Shown here: positions 41,488 through 49,327 of the stretch, one piece after another | How positions within the stretch are numbered: position 1 is the first letter of the stretch | Layout: each line of letters opens with the position of its first letter | DNA from: Nocardiopsis sp. NRRL B-16309 | GTDB taxonomy: Bacteria > Actinomycetota > Actinomycetes > Streptosporangiales > Streptosporangiaceae | Direction of reading: 5' to 3' | Length of the DNA stretch: 64,000 nt | NCBI RefSeq assembly: GCF_001279585.1 | Contig: NZ_LGEC01000114.1 | Coordinates: forward strand, 124,001 to 188,000 | Notes under the pieces: generated by a model | Told to the model about the DNA's origin: nothing | Database searches by the model: none | What the model saw: the letters and a program-made list of their open reading frames with translations, nothing else | Position numbers and translations under genes: made by a program

Positions 41488-42732
41488 TCAGGGACGCAGG
41501 AGGACCGGGAGCTCCTTGAGGCTGTTGACGATGATGGACGGGTGGTTGGCGAGCTCCTCGTCGGGCACGGCCAACCGCAGGTCCGGGTAGCGCTCGAAGA
41601 GCATGGGCAGGGCGATCCGCCCCTCCATCCGGGCCAGCGCGGCGCCCGGGCACACGTGCGGGCCGTAGCCGAAGGACATGTGCCGGCCCTGGGACCGGGT
41701 GAGGTCGAACACGGCCGGGTCGGGGTCCTCGCCGTGCTCGGCGCGGTCCCGGCTGATCGCTCCGTAGGAGACCATGAGCGCCTCGCCCTTGGCGATGACG
41801 GTGTCCCCGACCCCGATGTCCTCGGTGGCGAAGCGGAAGATCATGTTGGAGGTGGGCGGGTCGTACCGCAGCGCCTCCTCGACCACCGCGTCCCATCCGA
41901 CCTTGCCCTCCTTGACCAGGGCGAACTGGTCGGGGTGGGCGAGCAGGGCGCGGACCGCGTTGCACAGCAGGTTGACCGTGGTCTCGTGGCCCGCGGCCAC
42001 CGTCACCTGGAGGGTGCCGCGCACCTCCAGGTCGGTGAGGGCGTCGCCGTCCTCGCCCGCCTGGAGCAGCTCGGTGGTGAGGTCGTCGCCGGGCTCGGCG
42101 CGCTTGGCGGCGATCATGTCGTCGTAGTAGCGCTCCAGCTCGGCGTAGACGCGCATGAACTCCTCCGGGCCGGTGACCGAGGAGAAGAACTTCACGTACA
42201 TGTCGCGCAGGTAGGGGAACTCCGAGCGGTCCACGCCGTACAGCTCGCCGATGACGCTCATCGGCAGCCGGAACGCGAACTCCGACTTCAGGTCCAGGGG
42301 CCGGTCGGCGGCCGGCTCCATCGCGTCGAGCAGCTCGGTGGTGAGCTCGTGGATGCGGGGCCGCAGCCGTTCCACCGTGCGCGCGGAGAAGGCCTTGGCG
42401 GTGAGCAGGCGCAGCCGCCGGTGCTCGGCGCCGTCGGTGCCCAGCAGGTTGGTGGGGGTGGGCGGGATGGTGCTCAGCAGCGGCCAGGTCTGCGGGATCC
42501 GGCCGTTCTGGTAGTCGTCCCAGTGCGCGACGTCCTTGACCAGGCGGCTGTCGGTGAGCAGCGCGCGGGCGGTCTCGTGGTGGGTGACGCCCCAGGCGGT
42601 CACGCCCTCGGGGAACTCCACGCGGGTCAGCGGACCCGCCGCGTGCAGGGCCTCGCGTTCGGCGGGCAGGTCGGTGACGTAGGGGTCCAGGACGAAGGTG
42701 CCGCCGGAGCCGTGCTGGACGGGACAGGGCAT
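41488..42732 (-). CDS. Cytochrome P450, CYP154-like (proximal copy)
   Basis: The 414-residue protein begins MPCPVQHGSGG and has an I-helix of the AAGHETTVN type, K-helix EEALRYDPPTSN and haem loop FGYGPHVCPGAALARM. It aligns end to end by eye with the copy at 38926-40170, with the same length and motifs but many substitutions, so the duplication is not recent. Its ATG shares one base with the stop of the preceding CYP157-like gene, exactly as in the second pair, and the GAGGAG ribosome site lies inside that gene. It probably works with the conservon's signalling proteins or with a ferredoxin encoded elsewhere; none is in this window. Confidence 0.92.
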   Translation of the reverse strand: MPCPVQHGSGGTFVLDPYVTDLPAEREALHAAGPLTRVEFPEGVTAWGVTHHETARALLTDSRLVKDVAHWDDYQNGRIPQTWPLLSTIPPTPTNLLGTDGAEHRRLRLLTAKAFSARTVERLRPRIHELTTELLDAMEPAADRPLDLKSEFAFRLPMSVIGELYGVDRSEFPYLRDMYVKFFSSVTGPEEFMRVYAELERYYDDMIAAKRAEPGDDLTTELLQAGEDGDALTDLEVRGTLQVTVAAGHETTVNLLCNAVRALLAHPDQFALVKEGKVGWDAVVEEALRYDPPTSNMIFRFATEDIGVGDTVIAKGEALMVSYGAISRDRAEHGEDPDPAVFDLTRSQGRHMSFGYGPHVCPGAALARMEGRIALPMLFERYPDLRLAVPDEELANHPSIIVNSLKELPVLLRP

Positions 42733-43949
42733 CAGGAGTCTCCTCGGGGTGGGGCGGGGGTGAAGGTGACGGGAAGCGAGGCGACGCCGCGGACCCAGGG
42801 TGAGGGGCGCCAGCGCAGTTCCGCGGCGGGGACCGCCAGTTCGAGGTCGGGCAGCCGGTCCATGAGCACCTCGATCCCGGTCACGGCGACGGTCTCCGCG
42901 ATCTCGCGTGCGGGGAAGGGGCAGCCGTGCTCGCCGTGGGAGAAGGACAGGTGGGCGTGGTTGCCCTGGCGGCCGGGCCCGTGCACCCCCTGGTGGACGC
43001 GCTGGTCGTGGTTGGCCCCGGCCAGCCCCAGGAGCAGCAGGTCGCCCTCGCGTATGAGCCGTCCGCCCAGCTCCACGTCGTGTGCGGCGAAGCGGCCCGC
43101 CTGGATCTGGGTGGGGGTGTCCTCCCACAGGACCTCGTTGAGGGCCTCGCGGGCGCTGCGGCGGGCACCCGCGATGGAGTCGGCGAAGCCGTCGTCGGTG
43201 AGCATCAGGCGCAGGGCGTTGCCGAGCCACTCGCCGGTGGGCTGGTGGCCGCCGCCGAGCACCACGATCAGCTCCGGGACCAGTTCCTCGTCGGTGAACC
43301 CGGCGGGGTGCGCGATCATCCGGGAGACGACGTCGTTGCCGGGGGACGCCCGGCGTTCGGCGACCAGTTCGGCCATGGCCGCCATCAGGGCGCGCTGGGC
43401 GTCCATCGCCGCGGGTCCGCCGTCGATCATGGTGGTCATGTCGTTGGTGAGCCGGTCCCCGCGCTGGTCGTCGAGCCCGTACATCCAGCTCAGGACGAGG
43501 GCGGGCAGGCGCGCGGTGTAGGCGGCCCGCAGGTCGGTACCCGTGGATCCGCAGAAACCGTCGACGAGCCGGTCGGCCAGCCGCGTGGCGACCGTGCGCA
43601 GCTCGTGGGCGTCCACCCCGGCCAGGGCGTCGCCGATCGCCCCCGCCCGGCGCCGGTGCTCGTCGCCCTCGGAGTAGAGCACGGTGGGCAGCTGCATCAC
43701 CAGCGGCAGCAGGGGCCAGTCCTCGGGGACCTTCGGCCAGGCGTTCCAGCGGCGCGAGCTGCGGGCGAACACCGCGGGATCGCTCACCACGTGGTGGAGC
43801 TCGCGGTAGCCGATGACCAGCCAGGCGGGGATCCCGCCCTCCATCTCCACCGGGACGACCGGCCCGTGCTCGGCGCGCATCTCCTGGTAGAGGCCCGTGG
43901 GGTCGGTCTGGAAACGCGGTCCGTAGAGGGAGACCGGGCAGTCGTTCAC
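42732..43949 (-). CDS. Atypical cytochrome P450, CYP157-like (proximal copy)
   Basis: The 405-residue protein has the haem loop FSHGEHGCPFPAREIAE with the cysteine ligand. Its K-helix reads EVLWEDTPTQ, so the ExxR arginine is replaced by tryptophan as in its paralogue. The I-helix has drifted further (GGGHQPTGEW) and has lost one of the threonines that normally handle oxygen. The GTG start at 43949 overlaps the stop of the GTPase gene by four bases and has a GGAAGG site. A longer open frame upstream runs inside the GTPase gene and is not real. Family knowledge: CYP157 proteins of Streptomyces conservons likewise lack ExxR. Function unknown. Confidence 0.88.
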   Translation of the reverse strand: MNDCPVSLYGPRFQTDPTGLYQEMRAEHGPVVPVEMEGGIPAWLVIGYRELHHVVSDPAVFARSSRRWNAWPKVPEDWPLLPLVMQLPTVLYSEGDEHRRRAGAIGDALAGVDAHELRTVATRLADRLVDGFCGSTGTDLRAAYTARLPALVLSWMYGLDDQRGDRLTNDMTTMIDGGPAAMDAQRALMAAMAELVAERRASPGNDVVSRMIAHPAGFTDEELVPELIVVLGGGHQPTGEWLGNALRLMLTDDGFADSIAGARRSAREALNEVLWEDTPTQIQAGRFAAHDVELGGRLIREGDLLLLGLAGANHDQRVHQGVHGPGRQGNHAHLSFSHGEHGCPFPAREIAETVAVTGIEVLMDRLPDLELAVPAAELRWRPSPWVRGVASLPVTFTPAPPRGDS

Positions 43950-44560
43950 CGGGAGCCTTCCGTGACGAGGGAGCGGACGTGGCGGACCAGCGCGATGAGG
44001 ACCTGTTTGGCCGAGTCGCGCTCGCGCGCGTCGCAGCGGACCAGGGGCACGCCGGGGTCCAGGTCCAGGGCGGAGCGCACCTCGTCGAGGCCGTGGGAGC
44101 TCTCGCCGAAGTCGTTGTGCGCGACGACGAAGGGGGTGCCCTGGGCCTCCAGCCGGTCGATGGCGTAGAAGGAGTCCGCCAGGCGCCGGGTGTCGACGAG
44201 CACCACGGCGCCCAGGGCGCCGGAGAACAGGCGGTCCCACAGGAACCAGAACCGCTCCTGCCCGGGTGCGCCGAAGACGTAGAGGACCGAGGTGGCGTCC
44301 AGGGTGATGCGGCCGAAGTCGAAGGCCACGGTGGTGGAGCGCTTGGCCTCCACCCCGTCCAGGTCGTCGACGCCGTCGCCGGCCCGCGTCATCGTCTCCT
44401 CGGTGTTGAGGGGGCGGATCTCGCTGACCGAGCGCACGAGGGTGGTCTTGCCGACCCCGAAGCCGCCGACGACGGCGATCTTGAGCGCCTGCTCCGCGGT
44501 CGCCAGGAGGGGGACCGGCGCGGCGTCGGGCGCGGGGGGTTCAGAGGTTGTGGAGTGCAA
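43946..44560 (-). CDS. cvnD: Conservon GTP-binding protein (CvnD)
   Basis: The 204-residue small GTPase has the P-loop GGFGVGKTT at residues 32-40, a switch region with ETMTRAGDGVDDL, the G3-like motif VFGAPGQERFWFLW and a HNDF stretch in the place of NKxD. These are the marks of the CvnD/MglA-like GTPases of actinobacterial conservons. It would cycle between GTP and GDP forms at the membrane, controlled by the roadblock protein, and pass the signal to downstream effectors. The start is TTG 44560, overlapping the end of cvnC by 20 bases, with a GGAGAAGG site inside cvnC. A GTPase followed by P450s is the Streptomyces arrangement. Confidence 0.9.
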   Translation of the reverse strand: MHSTTSEPPAPDAAPVPLLATAEQALKIAVVGGFGVGKTTLVRSVSEIRPLNTEETMTRAGDGVDDLDGVEAKRSTTVAFDFGRITLDATSVLYVFGAPGQERFWFLWDRLFSGALGAVVLVDTRRLADSFYAIDRLEAQGTPFVVAHNDFGESSHGLDEVRSALDLDPGVPLVRCDARERDSAKQVLIALVRHVRSLVTEGSR

Positions 44561-44903
44561 CGAGCACCTTCTCCAACACGTCCGGGGAGGCCAGGGGCGT
44601 GGCCGGGGAGGGCGCCGGCCGGGGGTGGCGGGCGGTGACCCGGCCCGAGTCCAGGAGGTCGGTGAGCAGGATGCGCACGACCGCCACGGGCAGGCGCAGG
44701 TGCGCGGAGATCTCCACGACCGCCATCGGGCCGGACCCGCACATCCGCAGGATCTCGGCGTGTTCGGACTGCATTCCGGGCGCGGGCTCGCTCTCGGCCA
44801 CGATCAGGGTGACGGCGTCCAGGGACTCGTCGGCTCCCGTGCTGCGCCCCGAGGTGATGACGTAGAGGCGGTCCGGCCCCTCCTGCCGGTGGGAGCGGCT
44901 CAT
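44541..44903 (-). CDS. cvnC: Conservon DUF742 protein (CvnC)
   Basis: The 120-residue protein shows the DUF742 layout: DRLYVITSGRS at the start, a central EHAEILRMCGSGPMAVVEISAHLRLPVAVVRILLTDLLDSG (helix-turn-helix-like) and a short tail ending VLVALHNL. DUF742 proteins always accompany the conservon roadblock protein and GTPase; their biochemical role is not settled, although the fold suggests DNA or protein binding. The ATG overlaps the cvnB stop (ATGA). Longer frames upstream lie in another phase of cvnB and are shadows. Confidence 0.93.
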   Translation of the reverse strand: MSRSHRQEGPDRLYVITSGRSTGADESLDAVTLIVAESEPAPGMQSEHAEILRMCGSGPMAVVEISAHLRLPVAVVRILLTDLLDSGRVTARHPRPAPSPATPLASPDVLEKVLVALHNL

Positions 44904-45310
44904 ACCGACCCGGTGGCGGCGCGGGGCGGGGTGGACAGGTGCTCGCCCATCTGCTCGACGAGCTCGTTCATGTTGTGCCCGACCAGGCCCGGCTCGGCCT
45001 CCTCGGAGGTGATGACGGCCAGGTGCGCCCCGTGCCCGGCCTCGACGATGAACAGCAGCCCGCCGTAGAACTCGGCCATGGCCTGGCGGACACCGCCCGC
45101 GCCGGGGCCGGCGCCGAACTCCACCGACGCGCTGTGCGCCAGGCTCTGCACACCGGCGGCGATGGCCGCGAGGTGGTCGGCGCTGTCCTTGTTCAGACTG
45201 GCGCTGTGGCACAGCTTGAGGCCGTCGCGGGAGAGCACCAGGGCGTGGCGGGCCCCGGGTGTGCGCTCCAGCAGCCCTTCGAGCAGCCAGGTCAACGTGT
45301 CAAGGTTCAT
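44900..45310 (-). CDS. cvnB: Conservon roadblock/LC7 protein (CvnB)
   Basis: The 136-residue roadblock/LC7 domain protein reads MNLDTLTWLLEGLLERTPGA, then HALVLSRDGLKLCHS, a helix with AAIAAGVQSLAHSAS and the strands GGLLFIVEAG and HLAVITS. This is the MglB/CvnB pattern. Such proteins form dimers that act as GTPase-activating or scaffold partners of the adjacent GTPase. The ATG shares one base with the stop of the sensor kinase (TGATG), so it is translated together with it. The C-terminal extension (STPPRAATGSV) is disordered. Confidence 0.94.
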   Translation of the reverse strand: MNLDTLTWLLEGLLERTPGARHALVLSRDGLKLCHSASLNKDSADHLAAIAAGVQSLAHSASVEFGAGPGAGGVRQAMAEFYGGLLFIVEAGHGAHLAVITSEEAEPGLVGHNMNELVEQMGEHLSTPPRAATGSV

Positions 45311-46716
45311 CAGGCGTCCTTCGATGATCCGTTCGGGTCCTGGCCGCGTACCGCGGAGCGGAACGCACCGAAGCCCTTCGTCGGGGTGGCGGGGCCGGAG
45401 TCGGCGGGAGCGGGCCGGTCCTTCTCCGCGGCGGCGAGGGTCATACCGCGGCGTCGCTGCGGCAGACCGGTCTCCGCCCTCTCCCCACCGTCCGCGGTGG
45501 GGGGCGCGGACGGTGTGGTCTCGGTATCGGCGTCGGCCGCCGCCGCGGTCCCGGGGGACGCGGACGCCGCGGTCGGCGCGAGGCCGGACGTGGCGGCCGG
45601 GCCCTGGCCGACGGGCGGCCGGGGCAGGGGCTTGATGAGCTTCTGCGGCAGGAGCAGGACCACGGCGGTGCCGCCGCGGGAGGAGGAGCGGAAGGACACC
45701 GAGAGCCCGTAGCGCTGCGCGAGCTGCCCCACGACCGCCAGTCCGAGCCGTGTTCCGGAGATGGCGGCCAGGTCCAGACCGGACTCCACGGTGCGGCGGG
45801 CCCGTTCCAGGGCCTCCTCGCCCATGACCAGGCCGCCGTCCTCGACCATCACCGCGATCCCGGCCTGGACCTCCTCGACGTGGACGTGCACCTCCGAGGT
45901 GGGCGGCGAGAACCGGGCGGCGTTGTCCAGGATCTCCGCCAGGCAGTGCACCACGCCCTCCGCGGCGAAGCCCGCGACCGCCTGGGTGCACACGTTGTGC
46001 ACCCGCACGCGCCGGTAGTCGCCGATGCGCCCCATGGCGCCGCGCACGATGCTCTCCATGCCGATGGCGCGTCCCCAGCGGCGGCCCGACCGGGCCCCGG
46101 TGAGCACGGCGATGCTGTCCGCGATCCGGCCGACCTGTGCCGTGCTGTGGTCCAGGTGCATGAGGTCGCCCAGGACGTCGTCGCCGGACCCGCCGCCGTC
46201 GCCGTGGCGCTCCTGCATCCGCCGCAGGTCGGCGAGCATCGTGGTGGCCAGGGCCTGGACCCGCCCGGCGGCGGTGGCGCAGGCGACCATGGCCGAGGCG
46301 CGGCGGCGCTCGGCCGCGGCGATCTGCGCGGCCACCGCGCCCAGGACGGCACGGCCCCCGGGGTCGGCCGGGGCGGGGACGCGGTGCAGAGCGGTCTCGG
46401 CCGAGTCCCCCTGGCGCAGCCGTTCGGCGAGCCTCGGCAGGTGGTCCTCGGCCAGTGCGGCGGTCTCGGCGCGCAACCGGGCGATCTCGCCGGTCAGCTC
46501 GCGGACGCGGCGGTCGCGGCGGGTGAGGAGCAGTGCGAGCACGACCAGCGACGCCAGGGCGGCCGCGGAGGCGACCAGGGCGGGCACGGTCCCCGCGGGG
46601 GGCACCGCCCACAGGGTCCAGGCCCACAGGGGCACGCTCAGGAGGGGGAGGTACAGCCAACCCGGTGCGGCGAGCCGTGAGGGGGCGGCGCCGGGAGGTG
46701 GGGGGATGTCAGTCAT
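45310..46716 (-). CDS. cvnA: Conservon sensor histidine kinase-like protein (CvnA)
   Basis: This 468-residue protein has two close membrane helices (about residues 20-65), a coiled-coil segment (RVRELTGEIARLRAETAALAEDH), a dimerisation helix region (LMHLDHSTAQVGRIADSIAVL) and a C-terminal GHKL ATPase with an N-box CLAEILDNAARFSPP, a G1-like VEDGGLVM and a GTRLGLAVV G2 motif. The tail is proline/alanine-rich. CvnA proteins are the membrane sensors of conservons and have no dedicated response regulator. It is the first gene of a transcript that runs through to 38926. Start ATG 46716 with GGAAC five bases ahead. Confidence 0.9.
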   Translation of the reverse strand: MTDIPPPPGAAPSRLAAPGWLYLPLLSVPLWAWTLWAVPPAGTVPALVASAAALASLVVLALLLTRRDRRVRELTGEIARLRAETAALAEDHLPRLAERLRQGDSAETALHRVPAPADPGGRAVLGAVAAQIAAAERRRASAMVACATAAGRVQALATTMLADLRRMQERHGDGGGSGDDVLGDLMHLDHSTAQVGRIADSIAVLTGARSGRRWGRAIGMESIVRGAMGRIGDYRRVRVHNVCTQAVAGFAAEGVVHCLAEILDNAARFSPPTSEVHVHVEEVQAGIAVMVEDGGLVMGEEALERARRTVESGLDLAAISGTRLGLAVVGQLAQRYGLSVSFRSSSRGGTAVVLLLPQKLIKPLPRPPVGQGPAATSGLAPTAASASPGTAAAADADTETTPSAPPTADGGERAETGLPQRRRGMTLAAAEKDRPAPADSGPATPTKGFGAFRSAVRGQDPNGSSKDA

Positions 46717-47225
46717 CGGGTTCCATGTCCTGCCGTTACCGTACGGTCACGCGCGGGGCACGCCGAAGGTCACAGCCCGCGTGCCGGAGTGCGCCGAGAG
46801 AAAAGACAGAATGGCCTTAACCTGCGCTTTTCAGCACACGGAGATTTAACCTACCACCAGTCGCGACAAGCGTCACGTCCGTACAATCACCGAACAATTC
46901 ACCAGGCGCGGCATCCGGCGGCAGGCCCGTGGCGTCGGCGGATGCCGGAGAGCGGCCGACCGATCCGTCCCTCTCCGACAATCGCCGGAAAAACGCCCGT
47001 CGAGCCGCCAAAGAACACAAGGTGAACTGCGACGACGCCATAAAGTGCCGTCCGCGACCGGGACCGCGGAGCGCCCCCGCGGCGTTGCCGCCACCGGGAC
47101 CCGGCCGCGGTCGCGGCGCCCGGTGCGGGGCTCCGGCGGGGCGGTCGGCCCGCCCACCGGAGCGGATTCGGCGGGGACGCGGCGACCCCGAGGCGTCCGG
47201 ACGAGGTTCGACCTCAGGTCAGTGG
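46717..47225. other. Intergenic region before the conservon, with a direct repeat
   Basis: About 500 bases without a convincing gene lie between the conservon and rbpA, which diverge here. An AT-rich patch near 46800-46900 contains two copies of TTAACCT (46817-46823 and 46846-46852), 29 bases apart, which could be regulatory sites for the conservon. Open frames in the rest (for example the plus strand from 46929 and the minus strand to 47319) are arginine/proline-rich and have no start signals. I could not place a confident promoter for cvnA. Confidence 0.45.
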
Positions 47226-47251
47226 GGAATCTTGACGTGGAACGACGCGTT
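47226..47251 (+). promoter_or_regulatory. SigR-type promoter of rbpA
   Basis: GGAAT (47226-47230) is followed by exactly 18 bases and GTT (47249-47251). GGAAT-N18-GTT is the consensus for the thiol-oxidative-stress sigma factor SigR in Streptomyces, and rbpA is a known SigR target there. The start codon is 43 bases downstream. This suggests that disulphide stress induces rbpA in this organism as well. Confidence 0.75.
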
Positions 47252-47293
47252 ACACCCCGCGAGACCGCACCAGCGCCTGGAGGCACCCACACG

Positions 47294-47677
47294 ATGGCCG
47301 AGCGAGCACTTCGCGGCACACGGCTCGGGGCGACGAGCTACGAGAACGACCGCAACACCGACCTGGCCCCGCGCCAGGAAGTCACCTACGACTGCACCCG
47401 TGGCCACCGCTTCGCGGTCACCTTCGCGACCGAGGCGGAGATCCCCGCCGAGTGGGAGTGCCGCTTCTGCGGCGACCGCGCCCTGCGTCGGGACGGCTCC
47501 GGTGAGGAGCCCAAGAACGCCAAGCCGGTACGCACCCACTGGGACATGCTGCTGGAGCGCCGGAGCATGGAGGACCTGGAGGAGGTCCTGGCCGAGCGCC
47601 TGGCCCTGCTGCGCGCGCGCCGCCGCGAGGAGGCGGCCAAGGTGGAGGAGCTCGCCAAGCAGCGGCAGAGCGCCTGA
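47294..47677 (+). CDS. rbpA: RNA polymerase-binding protein RbpA
   Basis: The 127-residue protein has the RbpA signature: ALRGTRLGATSYENDRNTDLAPR, a zinc-ribbon-like core with YDCTRGHRF and WECRFCGDRAL, a basic linker and the sigma-interacting helix RTHWDMLLERRSMEDLEEVLAERL. RbpA binds RNA polymerase and the principal sigma factor and helps open promoters; it is found only in actinobacteria. The ATG at 47294 follows TGGAGG. Longer in-frame upstream sequence would run through the promoter. A charged C-terminal helix (EEAAKVEELAKQRQ) ends the protein. A strong terminator follows. Confidence 0.96.
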   Translation: MAERALRGTRLGATSYENDRNTDLAPRQEVTYDCTRGHRFAVTFATEAEIPAEWECRFCGDRALRRDGSGEEPKNAKPVRTHWDMLLERRSMEDLEEVLAERLALLRARRREEAAKVEELAKQRQSA

Positions 47678-47691
47678 CACACCTCGACATT

Positions 47692-47724
47692 CGGGGGCGG
47701 TGGACATCGTGTCCACCGCCCCCG
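47692..47724. terminator. Bidirectional terminator after rbpA
   Basis: Fourteen-base perfect arms (47692-47705 and 47711-47724) close a five-base loop (ATCGT), fourteen bases after the rbpA stop. The flanks (GACACAC and GTGTGTG) could extend the pairing. It lies between convergent genes and may also stop transcription from the HAD gene. Confidence 0.8.
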
Positions 47725-47814
47725 TCGTGTGTGCCGGCCCGACCGGTCCCGCTCCGCACGGCCCGCGCCGATCGGGCTCACCCCGGCCCGCGCCGCACGG
47801 CCGCTCGGGTCCGG

Positions 47815-48621
47815 TTACGCGTCGCCGAAGGGGTCGCGCGTGGCGCCGACCAGGTCCTTGACGGAGTCGATCACCCGCGTGGGCCGGTAGGGGAACATGT
47901 CGGCCGTCTCCCGGCCGGAGATCCCCGAGAGCACCAGGACGGTCTGCAGGCCCGCCTCCAGCCCGCTGAGCACGTCGGTGTCCATGCGGTCACCGACCAT
48001 CAGCGTGTTCTCCGAGTGCGCCCCGATCCGCCGCAGCGCCGAGCGCATCATGAGCGGGTTGGGCTTGCCCACGAAGTAGGGCCGCCGACCGGTGGCCTTC
48101 TCGATCAGCGCGGCTACCGCGCCGGTGGCCGGCAGCGGGCCCTCCGCGCTGGGGCCGGTCTCGTCGGGGTTGGTGGCGATGAACCGGGCGCCGTCGCGGA
48201 CCAGGCGGATCGCCCGGGTGATGGCCTCGAAGCTGTAGGTGCGGGTCTCCCCCAGCACCACGTAGTCGGGGTTGCTCTCGGTCATGACGTAGCCGACGTT
48301 GTGCAGGGCCGTGGTCAGGCCGGACTCGCCCACCACGTAGGCCGTGCCGTTGGGGCGCTGGGTCTGGAGGAACTGGGCGGTGGCCAGCGCCGAGGTCCAG
48401 ATGGACTCCTCCGGGATGTCCAGCCCCGTGTTGAGCAAACGTGCGCGCAGGTCGCGCGGGGTGTAGATGGAGTTGTTGGTCAACACCATGAACGGGATCC
48501 CGTTCTCGCGCAGCTCCGCGATCAACGCGTCCGCGCCGGGGATCAGGTGCTGCTCGCGAACGAGCACGCCGTCCATGTCGAATAGGTAGTTCCACTGGTT
48601 CTCGTTGCTCACGTGCCCCAT
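47815..48621 (-). CDS. HAD-superfamily subclass IIA phosphatase (NagD-like)
   Basis: The 268-residue protein has HAD motif I FDMDGVLVR, motif II MVLTNNS, the C2-type cap region with NPDYVVLG, the motif III lysine in FVGKPNP and motif IV MVGDRMDTDV. These are the NagD/phosphoglycolate phosphatase-like IIA family marks. It would dephosphorylate small sugar or nucleotide phosphates in the cytosol. The start is ATG 48621 with AGGGAC ahead, or GTG 48612. It lies 55 bases downstream of the 48677-49309 gene on the same strand. The substrate cannot be told. Confidence 0.9.
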   Translation of the reverse strand: MGHVSNENQWNYLFDMDGVLVREQHLIPGADALIAELRENGIPFMVLTNNSIYTPRDLRARLLNTGLDIPEESIWTSALATAQFLQTQRPNGTAYVVGESGLTTALHNVGYVMTESNPDYVVLGETRTYSFEAITRAIRLVRDGARFIATNPDETGPSAEGPLPATGAVAALIEKATGRRPYFVGKPNPLMMRSALRRIGAHSENTLMVGDRMDTDVLSGLEAGLQTVLVLSGISGRETADMFPYRPTRVIDSVKDLVGATRDPFGDA

Positions 48622-48676
48622 TGTGCCGTCCCTGAGCTGCGGGCCGCCATTCCTACTCCCCAGTAGTGGTCCGGGC

Positions 48677-49309
48677 TCACACGTGGACCCGGTGGCCGAG
48701 CCGCTCCTGGAACCCCGTGGCGAGCCTGTCGCCGCGGTCGCCGCGTGCCGAGAGCCGGACGGTGCGGCCGTTGGCGTGGTGCAGGTCCACGGTCACGCGC
48801 CGCCCCGACCGGGTGATCCGCGCCGAGGCCACGTACTCGTAGTACACCTGCGCGGGGTAGGACGCGCGCAGGGCCCGCTCCTCCTCCCACTCCCCGCGGC
48901 GCCGGGCCTCCTCCGACGTGTCGCGCTTCCACACCGCCCGGCGCACACCGGGGATCAGCAGCAGCAGGAAGAGCGGCAGGCACAGCAGGCACAGCGTGAT
49001 GACGACCCAGGCCACGGCCGTTCCCGCGAACTCCCTGGCACCGGCGACCACGCCGATCACCACCAGCACCAGCAGGCACAGGGCCAGCGGTATGGAGTAG
49101 AGCACGAGGTCGTCGGCTCCGGCGGTGTCCGCCCACCAGGGCAGGGCGAGGCCGGGCACGAGGCCGATCAGGGCGACGAGTCCGGCCCAGGCGCCCAGGA
49201 GTTCGGTGCGCTCACGCGCGGTCAGGGGGCGCACCGCGTAGCCGCGCCGGTCGATCAGCACGCGGACCAGGCCGCCGGGGGTGGAGCGGACGTTCTCTAC
49301 GACGGTCAA
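48677..49309 (-). CDS. Hypothetical membrane protein (210 aa)
   Basis: I do not recognise the family. The TTG at 49309 is the likely start, with GGAG six bases upstream. The protein has three to four membrane helices between residues 38 and 123 (AWAGLVALIGLVPGLAL; IPLALCLLVLVVIGVVAGA; TAVAWVVITLCLLCLPLFLLLLIPG) and soluble flanks. The C-terminal 85 residues are charged and beta-rich (VYYEYVASARITRSGRRVTVDLHHANGRTVRL) and could form a small domain facing the cytoplasm. It ends close to the HAD gene and begins 18 bases after the SCO1664-type gene, so it may belong to the same transcript. Confidence 0.7.
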   Translation of the reverse strand: MTVVENVRSTPGGLVRVLIDRRGYAVRPLTARERTELLGAWAGLVALIGLVPGLALPWWADTAGADDLVLYSIPLALCLLVLVVIGVVAGAREFAGTAVAWVVITLCLLCLPLFLLLLIPGVRRAVWKRDTSEEARRRGEWEEERALRASYPAQVYYEYVASARITRSGRRVTVDLHHANGRTVRLSARGDRGDRLATGFQERLGHRVHV

Positions 49310-49327
49310 GGGGACTCCGAAGGGGAA

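Noticed and set aside
38926..46716. Whole conservon as a mobile or horizontally acquired element
   Set aside because: No flanking repeats, integrase or composition shift seen; conservons are normal chromosomal features of actinomycetes.
46929..47861. 310-codon plus-strand frame over the rbpA promoter and gene
   Set aside because: Off-frame with rbpA; arginine/proline-rich and lacking motifs.
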